From the NCBI GenBank assembly GCA_902778895.1, contig CACYZF010000005.1, forward strand, positions 1 through 64,000: DNA of 64,000 nucleotides. The letters run 5' to 3'. The translations under genes and the position numbers were made by a program. This document shows positions 46,813-56,041 of this stretch, piece after piece. The stretch comes from an uncultured bacterium. GTDB lineage: Bacteria > Verrucomicrobiota > Lentisphaeria > Victivallales > UBA1829. Under the pieces are notes generated by a model, which was not told where the DNA came from, made no database searches, and saw nothing but the letters and a program-made list of their open reading frames with translations. Positions within the stretch are counted from its first letter, which is position 1. Every line of letters begins with the position of its first letter.

Positions 46813-47772
46813 ATGAACATTTTGATCCTCGGCGGCAGCGGATTCGTTGGCACACGGCTGACGGAGCTGCTCCTAAAAGATCATCAGGTCACCATCGGCG
46901 ATCTGGTGAAGAGCGAGTTCTATCCTGAACTTTGGAAACACTGCGATGTCTGCGTGGATGATGAACTCCGGGCTGTAATGGCCGGTCAGGATTGTGTCAT
47001 CAATCTTGCCGCCTCGCATCGTGATGATGTCCGGCCTCTGTCCCTCTACACGCGCAACAACGTCGAAGGCGCGGAACACGTCTGCAAGATCGCAACGGAA
47101 CTCGGGATCCATCTGATCGTGTTTACTTCTTCGGTTGCTATCTACGGCTTCCCGGAATACGAATATGACGAGGATGCCCCGAAGCACCCGTTCAACGAAT
47201 ACGGCAGGACCAAACTTCTGGCCGAAGCCGTATACGAGAAATGGCAGAAAGCCGATTCGCAGAACATGCTCCATGTCGTGCGCCCGACCGTGATCTTCGG
47301 CGAACGCAATCGCGGTAATGTTTACAATCTCTTCAAGCAGCTTGCCTCCGGACGGTTCCTGATGGTGGGCAACGGTAAAAACAGGAAATCCATGGCCTAC
47401 GTCGGAAACATCGTTGCCTTCCTCAAATGGAACGTCGAGGAGAACAAACAGGGATATTCCGTGTACAACTATATCGACAAGCCCGATTTCGACATGAACG
47501 ACCTGGTGAACGGATTTGAAAAATCGCTGGGAAAGAAACTTCCTCCGGTGTCGCTTCCGTATTGCCTTGGCCTCCTGGGCGGTTATTGCTTTGACCTTCT
47601 GGCGTTCATTACCCGCCGCACATATCCGATCAGCTCCATCCGCGTAAAGAAATTCTGCGCTCAAACGGTTTTCTCTTCTGAAAAAATGCAGAAATCCGGC
47701 TTCAAGCCCCCGTTCGACATGCAGGAGGCGTTGCATCGGACCGTCTCTTTCGAATTCGGGAATCAACAATAA
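46813..47772 (+). CDS. NAD-dependent sugar epimerase/dehydratase, copy 2
   Basis: A 319-residue extended SDR, 94% identical by eye to the product of 1618-2577 (19 differences). NAD motif GGSGFVGTR and YGRTK catalysis are the same. Most differences are conservative and spread evenly, and synonymous sites differ often, which fits two old copies kept for the same reaction. It is followed 122 bases later by the GT4 gene. As in locus 1 it is near the start of the glycan-assembly genes, so it probably makes the first or a common sugar of both glycans. Substrate unknown. Confidence 0.8.
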   Translation: MNILILGGSGFVGTRLTELLLKDHQVTIGDLVKSEFYPELWKHCDVCVDDELRAVMAGQDCVINLAASHRDDVRPLSLYTRNNVEGAEHVCKIATELGIHLIVFTSSVAIYGFPEYEYDEDAPKHPFNEYGRTKLLAEAVYEKWQKADSQNMLHVVRPTVIFGERNRGNVYNLFKQLASGRFLMVGNGKNRKSMAYVGNIVAFLKWNVEENKQGYSVYNYIDKPDFDMNDLVNGFEKSLGKKLPPVSLPYCLGLLGGYCFDLLAFITRRTYPISSIRVKKFCAQTVFSSEKMQKSGFKPPFDMQEALHRTVSFEFGNQQ

Positions 47773-47894
47773 ATGTCTGAGTCGATAGACTGCTCAACTG
47801 AAGCGGAGTTGTCTCTCCCGCCCCAATAAACGCAAACACTTTTTTCAACTCATACGATCTTGCAAATCCATACTCTTCTCCCGGGGCTTTGTAT

Positions 47895-49007
47895 ATGAAC
47901 CAGAAAAAAATAATGATCATCGCAAATGATACAACGTATACATACAATTTGCGCAATGAAATATTAGAACGTCTTGTGTCGGATGGATATGAAGTCGTTA
48001 TCGCATCACATCCGCTGCTTTTTCAAAACGAGCTGAAAGCTCTCGGATGTCGCCTTGTGACCATGAAAACAAAGCGGCACAGCATCAATCCTTTTTCAAA
48101 TCTTGAGATGTTGTTCCGGTACAGGAGGATCTTATCGGAAGAAAAGCCCGACCTCGTTCTGTCCTACAATATCAAGCCCAATGTCTATGGCGGAATCGTC
48201 TGCCGTCTCACCGGGACGCATTTTCTCCCGAATATCACGGGACTCGGCACGCCTGTTGAAAACCCGGGCCTGATGCAGAAGTTTTCGATCTTTCTTTATA
48301 AAACGGGGGTCGCCGGCGCGGATTGCGTTTTCTTTCAGAACGAAGAAAACAGATCGTTTTTCGTGGAGCATCACATGCTCCGGAAAGGGTGTCCCACCCA
48401 TATGCTTCCCGGTTCCGGGGTCAGCTTGAAACAGCATCTGCTTATTCCGTATCCGGAACAAGATGACACGATTCATTTTCTTTTTATCGCCCGCATCCTG
48501 AAGGAGAAGGGAATAGACCTGTATCTGCATGCGGCGGAACAGATTTGCACAAAACACAAGAATGTGGTGTTTCATATCTGCGGATTGTGTGACGATTCCC
48601 ATTATATCAGCCGTTTGCAGGAAGCGGAAAAAAACGGTTTTGTCATCTATCACGGAGAACAGAAGAATATGGCGCCGTTCTTCGAACAGGCGCACTGCAT
48701 TGTTCATCCGTCTTATTACCCGGAAGGAATGAGCAATGTCCTGCTGGAGGCGGCAGCCCATGGCCGCCCGATCATTGCGACGAATCGGGCCGGATGCCGC
48801 GAAACCGTGGACGACGGAAAGAGCGGATACGTCATCCCCATCAAAGACGAAGACGCTCTGGTGGACGCACTGGAAAGATTCCTTTCCCTGAGCTGGGAGC
48901 AAAAACGGGATATGGGGCTCGCCGGAAGAGCGAAGATCGAACGGGAGTTCGACCGTCAATTCGTCGTAAAAGCCTACATCGAGGAAATAGAGAAGGTACT
49001 GCATTGA
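47895..49007 (+). CDS. glycosyltransferase family 4
   Basis: A 370-residue GT-B fold protein. The ATG at 47895 is used; the frame can also open with TTG at 47889. VLSYNIKPNVYGGIVCRLTG and NITGLGTP are typical of the PglA/WbpX-like N-domain, FLFIARILKEKGID opens the donor-binding domain, and PSYYPEGMSNVLLEAAAHGR carries the E-x7-E motif. It probably transfers an N-acetylhexosamine or hexose to the lipid-linked sugar. The gene is 103 bases upstream of ugd on the same strand. Confidence 0.87.
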   Translation: MNQKKIMIIANDTTYTYNLRNEILERLVSDGYEVVIASHPLLFQNELKALGCRLVTMKTKRHSINPFSNLEMLFRYRRILSEEKPDLVLSYNIKPNVYGGIVCRLTGTHFLPNITGLGTPVENPGLMQKFSIFLYKTGVAGADCVFFQNEENRSFFVEHHMLRKGCPTHMLPGSGVSLKQHLLIPYPEQDDTIHFLFIARILKEKGIDLYLHAAEQICTKHKNVVFHICGLCDDSHYISRLQEAEKNGFVIYHGEQKNMAPFFEQAHCIVHPSYYPEGMSNVLLEAAAHGRPIIATNRAGCRETVDDGKSGYVIPIKDEDALVDALERFLSLSWEQKRDMGLAGRAKIEREFDRQFVVKAYIEEIEKVLH

Positions 49008-49110
49008 TCGGATTCCCGCCCCTTCTCCGAAGTCGGGACTGCCGCGGGCAGCAGATCATTACCCTACACCGGACTAACAACTTGTTTTCTAATAGAGAGG
49101 ACCTTGCAAA

Positions 49111-50295
49111 ATGAAAATCGCGGTCGCAGGCACCGGCTACGTCGGTCTTTCGATGGCCGTGCTGCTTTCTCAGCACAATACGGTCAAAGCTGTTGACCTT
49201 GTTCAGGAAAAAGTCGACATGATCAACGCAGGCAAATCGCCGATCATCGACAAAGAGATCCAGGAGTATCTCACCTCGAAAAAGCTCGATCTGGAAGCCA
49301 CGACGGACGGAAACGGCGCATATCAGGACGCGGAGTTCGTCATCATTTCCACCCCGACGAACTACGATCCGAAGCTCAATTACTTCGACACGTCGAGCGT
49401 CGAATCCGTCATTCAGCAGGTCATCGCGGTGAATCCCGACGCGGTCATGATCATCAAGAGCACGGTCCCGGTCGGGTTCACGGAGAGCGTCCGGGAAAAG
49501 TACTGCTGCGACAACATTCTGTTCAGCCCCGAATTCCTTCGTGAAGGCCGGGCGCTTTACGACAACCTGTATCCGAGCAGGATCATCGTCGGGACTCCGG
49601 TCCGCAATGCCCGCCTGCACAAGGCAGCCGAAACTTTCGCCAACTTGCTGAAAGATGCTGCGTTGAAGGAAAACATAGAGATCCGGATCATGAATCCGAC
49701 CGAGGCGGAGGCGGTAAAACTTTTTGCCAACACGTACCTTGCATTGCGCGTCAGCTTCTTCAACGAGCTTGACACGTATGCCGCAGTCCGCGGGCTGGAT
49801 TCGAGGTCGATCATCGAAGGCGTCTGCCTGGATCCCCGAATCGGCGATCATTACAACAACCCCTCCTACGGGTACGGCGGCTACTGCCTGCCCAAGGACA
49901 CGAAACAGCTTCTGGCGAACTATAACGATGTTCCGCAGAACATCATTTCGGCCATCGTAGCCGCGAACAGCACCAGAAAAGATTTTATTGCTGAACAAAT
50001 CCTGGACAGGAATCCAAAGGTCGTGGGTGTGTACCGCCTGACGATGAAGGCCGGATCCGACAATTTCAGGCAGTCGTCCATTCAGGGCGTCATGAAGCGG
50101 CTGAAGGCCAAGGGCATCGAGCTCATCATCTACGAGCCGAGCATGAAAGAGGAATCATTCTTCAACAGTCGCGTCGTGCGCGATTTGAACCGGTTCAAAG
50201 AACAAAGCGACATCATTCTGGCGAATCGCTGGAGCGAGGACCTGAAAGATGTTGCGGAGAAGGTCTATACTCGCGATCTTTTCAGAGTCGATTGA
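49111..50295 (+). CDS. ugd: UDP-glucose 6-dehydrogenase
   Basis: A 394-residue protein of E. coli Ugd length. [17 protein letters not shown] binds [19 protein letters not shown] is the substrate loop, and [18 protein letters not shown] carries the catalytic Cys. It oxidises UDP-glucose to UDP-glucuronate in the cytoplasm. Preceded by AGAGAGGACC. The next gene, 12 bases downstream, is a glucuronokinase homologue, and a UDP-glucuronate 4-epimerase lies at 59232, so this locus handles uronic acids. GC-rich compared with the genes from 53 to 58 kb. Confidence 0.95.
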   Translation: MKIAVAGTGYVGLSMAVLLSQHNTVKAVDLVQEKVDMINAGKSPIIDKEIQEYLTSKKLDLEATTDGNGAYQDAEFVIISTPTNYDPKLNYFDTSSVESVIQQVIAVNPDAVMIIKSTVPVGFTESVREKYCCDNILFSPEFLREGRALYDNLYPSRIIVGTPVRNARLHKAAETFANLLKDAALKENIEIRIMNPTEAEAVKLFANTYLALRVSFFNELDTYAAVRGLDSRSIIEGVCLDPRIGDHYNNPSYGYGGYCLPKDTKQLLANYNDVPQNIISAIVAANSTRKDFIAEQILDRNPKVVGVYRLTMKAGSDNFRQSSIQGVMKRLKAKGIELIIYEPSMKEESFFNSRVVRDLNRFKEQSDIILANRWSEDLKDVAEKVYTRDLFRVD

Positions 50296-50307
50296 AAGGG
50301 CACATCC

Positions 50308-51309
50308 ATGATCATCCGTGAAAAAGCTTATCCCCGCGCCGCGCTCATCGGCAACCCGTCCGACGGGTACTTCGGCAAGACCATCGCGTTCGTGTTCCGC
50401 AACTACAGCGCGGAGGTCACGCTCTATGAATCGCCCAGCCTCGAGATCCTGCCGTCCGTGCTGGATTACAACACCTATGACAACATGGCCGACCTCGCGA
50501 GCAGCATCACGAAGTTCGGCTACTACGGTGGCATCCGCCTGCTCAAGGCCTGCGTGAAAATCTTCTATGCCTACTGCATAAAAGAGCATATCAAGCTCAG
50601 CGATGACAACTTCACGCTGCGTTACCAGTCGGACATCCCGAACCGCCTCGGCATGGCCGGGTCCTCCGCGATCATTACGGCCACGATGCGTGCCATGATC
50701 CGTTTCTTCCAGATCGAAATCCCGAAGCCGATTCTCGCGAACCTCGTGCTGTCCGTCGAGCTCGACGAACTCGGCATCAAGGCGGGGCTTCAGGACCGCG
50801 TGGCGCAGGTCTATGAGACGCCGGTCTACATGGACTTCAACAAGGCGCACATGGAGAAGTTCGGCTACGGCATCTACGAGCCCATTGAGATCCCGGACGA
50901 TCTGCCGCTCTACATCGCCTATCGCACCGATCTCGCCGAGGGATCCGAAATACTCCACAGCCGTCTCTCGCTCGATTACGAGGCCGGCGTACCGGAAGTT
51001 CACGCCGCCGTCCGCGAATGGGCTACGCTGACCGATCAGGTCCGCGATGCGCTCGCCTCGCATCAATACGACCTCCTGCCCGCACTGCTCGACCGCAATT
51101 TCGACCTCCGGTGCGAGGTCTGCGGGTCCTCCGTGAGCGAGAAGAACCGCCGCATGGTGCGGATCGCGCGCCAGTTCGGAGCCTCTGCCAAATTCACCGG
51201 TTCCGGCGGCGCCATCATCGGCACGTATCGCCCGGATACCTTCGACGACATGCGCCGCGAGCTGAAGAAGTACGGCGTCGAGGTCATCAAACCGGAAATC
51301 GTCAGGTAA
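50308..51309 (+). CDS. GHMP kinase, plant glucuronokinase-like
   Basis: A 333-residue GHMP kinase. ALIGNPSDGYFGKTIAFVF at the N-terminus, GYYGGIRLLKACVKIF at about 71-86, IPNRLGMAGSSAI as the ATP loop (110-122) and FTGSGGAIIG as motif 3 match the glucuronokinase family first known from plants. It would phosphorylate D-glucuronate to glucuronate-1-phosphate. Since ugd is 12 bases upstream, the locus has both de novo and salvage-type uronate genes; no matching UTP-dependent pyrophosphorylase is present. The true substrate could be another sugar acid or a hexose. GC-rich with strong codon bias. Confidence 0.7.
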   Translation: MIIREKAYPRAALIGNPSDGYFGKTIAFVFRNYSAEVTLYESPSLEILPSVLDYNTYDNMADLASSITKFGYYGGIRLLKACVKIFYAYCIKEHIKLSDDNFTLRYQSDIPNRLGMAGSSAIITATMRAMIRFFQIEIPKPILANLVLSVELDELGIKAGLQDRVAQVYETPVYMDFNKAHMEKFGYGIYEPIEIPDDLPLYIAYRTDLAEGSEILHSRLSLDYEAGVPEVHAAVREWATLTDQVRDALASHQYDLLPALLDRNFDLRCEVCGSSVSEKNRRMVRIARQFGASAKFTGSGGAIIGTYRPDTFDDMRRELKKYGVEVIKPEIVR

Positions 51310-51349
51310 AGAAACATAATACCTGACAATGATCTTGAGGAAAAAATCC

Positions 51350-51450
51350 CTGGCATCGGAAGTTTCACTGGTACATGGATCACTGCGTCAATGATAGTTT
51401 CCGAGCTGCAATGCCGGGTCGGGATTGCGTCATCAATCTTGCTGATTTTT
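51350..51450 (+). pseudogene. collapsed remnant of a third epimerase copy
   Basis: The gap after the GHMP kinase reads GIGSFTGTWIT in one frame, recalling GGSGFVGTRLT, and then in another frame CVNDSFRAAMPGRDCVINLA, recalling CVDDELRAVMAGQDCVINLA of copy 2. The nucleotide match to copy 2 around CGGGATTGCGTCATCAATCT is close. An internal deletion has joined the two parts. The next gene starts just after it. Confidence 0.65.
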
Positions 51451-51480
51451 TAATAAATAACAATATATAACGAGGTGTCA

Positions 51481-52641
51481 ATGTCTGAGAACAGGAAAGC
51501 AGTTGTCGTCGGCGGGAGCAACGGGCTTGGATTAGCAATCGGAAAACAACTGATTGAACAGGGGTATTTCCTTGAAATATGCGACCGTATCGAACCGGAG
51601 CAGGGGATCCTGAAGAATGATCATTTCAACTTCCATCAATGCGATTTGCTGCAATTTGACGAAATGCTTTTTCACCCATTGGCCGCAGATCCGGACGTCA
51701 ATCTGCTGATCATTACCGCCGGTGTGGGGAGAATCGCAGATTTCGAGTACCATCATATCGCGGAAATCGAGAAGATATTAACAATCAACAGCGTTTCGAC
51801 CATTAAGATTTTCAGAATTTTTTATAATCGAATCCGTTCCAAAGAGTCATTCTATTCTGCCGTGATAGGATCGATTTCGGGATGGTTGAGCTCCCCGGCG
51901 GCAAGCGTCTATGCGGCATCAAAAAGCGCGGTCGTCCGTTTTGTGGAATCCGTCAATATCGAACTTGAGTCTTTTGGAACCGAAAACCGCATCCTGGATG
52001 TTTCCCCGGCATCTTTCAAGGGCAGCAGGTTTTATGGCGGGAAAAACAACTTGCAGTTAATGTCGGAACTGGCCGGCGAGGTCGTCAGACGCGTTTTCTT
52101 GCGCGAGACACTGTATATCCCCCAGTATGAAGAAATCTTTAAGGCTGTACTTGCCCGGTATCAAAACAATCCGCATGAATATGGATTGTACAGTTATGAG
52201 TTCAAGAAACAAAGCGACAGAATGGACAACAATGATCGCGTGATAATCGGCTACATGTCCGGCACGTTCGATTTGTTCCATATCGGCCATTTGAATATCA
52301 TAAGAAAAGCAAAAGCTCAATGTGATTACCTGGTGGTTGGTGTTCACGAAAGCGGAAAAAGAAAAGGGAAAGAAACCTTTATTCCATTCGAAGAGCGTAA
52401 GGATATTGTTGCCTCCTGCAAATATGTAGACCGCGTTGTAAATGCTACTCCGGAAGATTCGGATATCTGGCCGGAGCTGCATTATAATCGCCTGTTTGTC
52501 GGTTCGGATTACAAGGGGTCGGAACGTTTTAACAGATACGAAGCGTTTTTCGCAGACAAAAATGTGGAAATCGTATATTTCCCGTACACAAAGGGAACAA
52601 GCAGCACGCAGATCAGAGACCATATCCTTCATTCCAAATAG
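51481..52641 (+). CDS. short-chain dehydrogenase / cytidylyltransferase fusion
   Basis: A 386-residue two-domain protein; the ATG at 51481 is chosen after CGAGGTG (a GTG at 51475 is in frame). Residues 1 to about 245 are a classical SDR: GGSNGLGLAIG (NAD(P)), TAGVG (80-83), GSISG with the Ser, YAASK at 144-148. Residues about 252-386 are an HxGH nucleotidyltransferase: MSGTFDLFHIGHLNII with HIGH at 267-270 and KGTSSTQIRD near the end. It resembles in logic the H. influenzae Bcs1 type (reductase plus CDP-ribitol pyrophosphorylase) but with a different, TagD-like transferase domain and reversed order. Likely product: a CDP-alditol. Confidence 0.8.
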   Translation: MSENRKAVVVGGSNGLGLAIGKQLIEQGYFLEICDRIEPEQGILKNDHFNFHQCDLLQFDEMLFHPLAADPDVNLLIITAGVGRIADFEYHHIAEIEKILTINSVSTIKIFRIFYNRIRSKESFYSAVIGSISGWLSSPAASVYAASKSAVVRFVESVNIELESFGTENRILDVSPASFKGSRFYGGKNNLQLMSELAGEVVRRVFLRETLYIPQYEEIFKAVLARYQNNPHEYGLYSYEFKKQSDRMDNNDRVIIGYMSGTFDLFHIGHLNIIRKAKAQCDYLVVGVHESGKRKGKETFIPFEERKDIVASCKYVDRVVNATPEDSDIWPELHYNRLFVGSDYKGSERFNRYEAFFADKNVEIVYFPYTKGTSSTQIRDHILHSK

Positions 52642-52949
52642 CATCACGCTTTGATTTCTTCGTGGGGTCAATACCCCCGGCTGCGGCGAGTCCGCGTAGA
52701 AAACGTTTTTGCGTCCGGCAGGCGAAGCAAAAAGATGTTTCAATAGACAAACAGGATAAAAAGCACAATCAGGATTCTAAAATCATCATGAACTGAAATC
52801 CTTCCTGAAAACATCATTGATTCGACTTGCAGGAATGGACTTTCAAGCCCGTTCGTATCATGCCGGGATGTCAAAGCAGATGAAGCCCCTGATAAGGGAA
52901 TGCTCTGTTTGAGTCGCGAAAGAAATGCTTTTTTCATAAATGGAAATCG
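52642..52949. other. intergenic region with shortened structured element
   Basis: A 308-base gap. At 52701-52732, GTTTTTGCGTCCGGC and GAAGCAAAAA form a compact hairpin related to the element at 8095-8184. The rest shows no gene; a 65-codon reverse frame (52740-52937) has no family signal. Confidence 0.4.
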
Positions 52950-53705
52950 ATGAACTGTCCGTCAGACAAACAAAAGTTTAACCGATTCGGTGTATGCGGA
53001 TTCGATATCGAATTGATCGTACTTTGGATAATCGGTCTGGCAACAAGATTCGCTTACATCATCCTATATCCGGTGCCGAATCGAGACTCCTTCAAGTACG
53101 AAGAGTTCATCACGTTATGGGAAACGAATGGAGTGTTTCCCACCATATCGAGCTATCCGCCGCTGTCTCTGTATTTATTTAAGCTGACACATGCTCTGTT
53201 GGGGGGCAGTATCATAAAGTGCAACATAATATGCAACATGATATTTTCCATGGCAACACTCGCCGTTGTCTATTACATATCAAATAGAATAATACGCTCG
53301 AAACCAATCTGTTTTCTGATCACACTGGTCTTTGCCACACATCCGTTTGTGGTTGCCTATTCCTGTCAGGGAACTCGGGAGACGATTTATCTGTTTTTTT
53401 CTCTCCTGGCTTTATATTCGATCTATCAATCTGTGGTCTGCAACAGAATCATTGATGTCATGAAATCCGCTTTCTACTCGACTTTGGGGTTTATGACACG
53501 GCATGAGGGATTAGAGCTTATTGTGGTATTCATGATAGCCTCCCTGGTTTTCAGGAAACGGAGCGGAAAGCTGGAGGCATTGCAAAGAATTCTGCTGCTG
53601 ATGGTAATATCGATATGCGTATTTATGCTGTTGTCCTCGTTTATGGGGGTTTCCTTCGACTATTATTTCAACTATTTGCCGAAATACAATCGGGTTATGA
53701 AGTAA
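52950..53705 (+). CDS. membrane protein, first half of a split GT-C (GT39/PMT-like) pair, copy 2
   Basis: A 251-residue protein with about 6 helices. YPVPNRDSFKYEEF after the first helix is the likely acidic catalytic loop, SYPPLSLYLFKL and THPFVVAYSCQGTRET follow, and MTRHEGLE marks the last loop. Clear paralogue of 13960-14712. It ends at a stop 4 bases before the start of the next gene, and the same split is seen in locus 1, so the division is ancestral rather than a recent frameshift. It would transfer a sugar from a polyprenyl phosphate donor outside the cytoplasm. Confidence 0.65.
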   Translation: MNCPSDKQKFNRFGVCGFDIELIVLWIIGLATRFAYIILYPVPNRDSFKYEEFITLWETNGVFPTISSYPPLSLYLFKLTHALLGGSIIKCNIICNMIFSMATLAVVYYISNRIIRSKPICFLITLVFATHPFVVAYSCQGTRETIYLFFSLLALYSIYQSVVCNRIIDVMKSAFYSTLGFMTRHEGLELIVVFMIASLVFRKRSGKLEALQRILLLMVISICVFMLLSSFMGVSFDYYFNYLPKYNRVMK

Positions 53706-53709
53706 AGAG

Positions 53710-54723
53710 ATGATCAGCACTGTCGACAAGATAATCAACTGTGTTGGGATCCCATACGTTGTCCTCTATTGTTTGTTATTTACGCGTGCAAGCAAACGGT
53801 TCATTTTTGCGAATCTTTTGCTTGTCGCCTTTTTTATTATATGGAGAACGATTTGTGACATAAGTTCATCCAGATATTGCCTGACTCTCATTTCGTTCAT
53901 TTATTTGTCGTTCGCGTTATTTCTTAAAAAAGAAGCACTCCAAAAGAACAACAGGACGATTTTATTCGTTCTATTATTGTTCTTAGTCGGGTATAACACT
54001 GTAAGCAACTATGTTTCATCAAGGAATCTTTACATATTTGACGTGAGGGAATACACTGAAAAGGCAAGAGACATACGGGGGATCGATTCCATCGTGATCT
54101 TTCCTAAGGAATTCAACCGTTTAGGCGATTTCGAGCAAAAAGAAGACTTTGTGGAATTCGATGAAACTTTTACTGATCTGACGGAATTCTATAAAAGAAA
54201 ATACCTTTGGAACAAAGAAGTATTATACATTGTCGGAGATATTGATTGTCCTGACAAGCAGTATGACAACCATAGGACAAAGCTTATCGGATGTCACTAC
54301 AAAGACAGGAAGAAGCAGAAAGCAATCACGCTGTTTCAACATTCCAAATATCTGCCGGAACCGAAGGAGATTCGTGATATCCTGCCTGCCGGTGCTTTCC
54401 TGAAGGTCTATGATTCGGAATTCGACTACTATGCCTATCAACATGAAAAGAGCCTTTTAATTGTTATAAACAAAAAAACGCCAACGGATATCAAAGTGAT
54501 TTGCAATATCTATCCGGTTGATCCCAAAAAGCTTCCTCAGGATTTGATCAGCCATGGATACGACAACCAGAGTTTTTATATGAGAAGCAAAAAGGCAAAA
54601 CTGTTCGGTACGACTCCGGAGTATAATGTATACTATATGGATTTGAATAAAAGTTATGATATTCAATATATCAAGGTCGGCTTGGGCAAAATGCCTCGTC
54701 TTTACCATATCGTTCTGGATTAA
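53710..54723 (+). CDS. membrane protein, second half of a split GT-C pair, copy 2
   Basis: A 337-residue protein with about 4 hydrophobic helices in the first 105 residues, then a soluble part of about 230. WRTICDISSSRYCL, FPKEFNRLG and SHGYDNQSFY align with the locus 1 protein at 15181-16269. No known catalytic motif is visible. It starts 4 bases after the stop of the first half, and a shared ribosome site (AAAGAG) overlaps that stop, so coupling is tight. Probably the C-terminal membrane and periplasmic part of a two-subunit transferase. Confidence 0.55.
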   Translation: MISTVDKIINCVGIPYVVLYCLLFTRASKRFIFANLLLVAFFIIWRTICDISSSRYCLTLISFIYLSFALFLKKEALQKNNRTILFVLLLFLVGYNTVSNYVSSRNLYIFDVREYTEKARDIRGIDSIVIFPKEFNRLGDFEQKEDFVEFDETFTDLTEFYKRKYLWNKEVLYIVGDIDCPDKQYDNHRTKLIGCHYKDRKKQKAITLFQHSKYLPEPKEIRDILPAGAFLKVYDSEFDYYAYQHEKSLLIVINKKTPTDIKVICNIYPVDPKKLPQDLISHGYDNQSFYMRSKKAKLFGTTPEYNVYYMDLNKSYDIQYIKVGLGKMPRLYHIVLD

Positions 54724-54738
54724 CACTGAAAATAGAAT

Positions 54739-55962
54739 ATGACTCAAATAGAACAACAAAAGACATTATTTCAGAGATTATTTCAGATAGAGAATATTTT
54801 TCTTGTATATATTGCTCTGAAGCCCATATACATATTCCGTTCTGGACTGCCCCAGATTTCGGATATGTTTTTTCTTGTATGCTTTTCCCTTTTGTGCTTC
54901 AAGTTGCAGAAGGAAAGCAATCTTTCGTTAAAAGAAAAGAGAATCATTGTCTTGTTCGTTGTTACGATCTTTTATCAGGCTTTCATACAATTCGTTTATT
55001 TCTTCCTGACCAGCAAAAGCGAGTTTATTTTTAAGGTCCTTTTCTATCTTTTCAATGCGATTTCCTCTATTTTCTTCTTCCTGGTCTTTCATAAGGCCCC
55101 CCGGGAGAAAATGAGGGACATTGTTCTAAACGGTTGTTTCCTGAGTTGCATTGTTATTATTGCAGGGTTGATATTCAATAGAGGAAGTTCTCTGAGACAA
55201 ACAAGTTTCTTTAACAATCCCAACCAGTTGGGTTATTATTGTTTGTTGGTTCTTACGGCAACATTATACCTTTCCCCGAGCAATTTCTCTAAGATCAAAC
55301 TGCTGATCATCCACAGTTCCATCATATATGCTTCTGTCTTATCCTATTCCAAAGGCGCGGTTATCGGTATCATTTTAGCGTACTTTTCATACTTTTCTTT
55401 CAGGCTTAATCTGAAGCGCCCCTTGTATTTCATTATATATGTTGCATTTATCATTGCTTCATCTTACGCTGTTTATGATTTCATCAATAATGATGATGGC
55501 ATAGCGACTCGCAATGAAGCGGTGAACAATCTGCGCAGGAGAATTGTCAACCTGAGGGATGAAAACGATTCTGATCTTTATAATGGCCGGGGATACGGGA
55601 GAGTCTATGAAGTGATGCCGCACATTTTGTGGGGTGTTGCGGAAGGCGATTATGACCGTTTTCGAATCATGAGCGGATTGGAGATCCATTCAACATTCAT
55701 CAGCCTTTTGGTTTCATACGGAGTCATTGGATTAACGTTATATATCGTCCTTGTCATGAAACTGATTTGTGCCGATCGTTTTTCCGTTACATTCAAGAAC
55801 TGCTGCATTTTATCAGGCGTTCTGTTTTATGCATTGTCTCACAATGGAGTCAGAAATACATTCCTTTGGATTATATTGTCTTTAATATGCCTGTGCTCGG
55901 AGGACAGTGATCTTCCGTCCAAATCTCCGGACGAAACATCGGATGTTAAGACTTCCAGCTGA
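54739..55962 (+). CDS. O-antigen polymerase/ligase-like membrane protein
   Basis: A 407-residue protein with about 10 to 12 helices. A large loop between about 255 and 310 (RNEAVNNLRRRIVNLRDEND, then LYNGRGYGRVYE) and then SGLEIHSTFISLLVSYGVIGL, with the His followed by a glycine-rich helix, is the pattern of Wzy/WaaL proteins. It would polymerise the repeat units of locus 2 or ligate them. It starts 15 bases after the preceding gene. The acidic C-terminus (CSEDSDLPSKSPDETSD) is cytoplasmic. Confidence 0.7.
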   Translation: MTQIEQQKTLFQRLFQIENIFLVYIALKPIYIFRSGLPQISDMFFLVCFSLLCFKLQKESNLSLKEKRIIVLFVVTIFYQAFIQFVYFFLTSKSEFIFKVLFYLFNAISSIFFFLVFHKAPREKMRDIVLNGCFLSCIVIIAGLIFNRGSSLRQTSFFNNPNQLGYYCLLVLTATLYLSPSNFSKIKLLIIHSSIIYASVLSYSKGAVIGIILAYFSYFSFRLNLKRPLYFIIYVAFIIASSYAVYDFINNDDGIATRNEAVNNLRRRIVNLRDENDSDLYNGRGYGRVYEVMPHILWGVAEGDYDRFRIMSGLEIHSTFISLLVSYGVIGLTLYIVLVMKLICADRFSVTFKNCCILSGVLFYALSHNGVRNTFLWIILSLICLCSEDSDLPSKSPDETSDVKTSS

Positions 55963-56041
55963 GCATCATTCCTTATTTCCGTCGATCATATCACATCGCC
56001 GGATTAACCCGTCATTTCCTGAATAACATCAGTTTTCGTTT

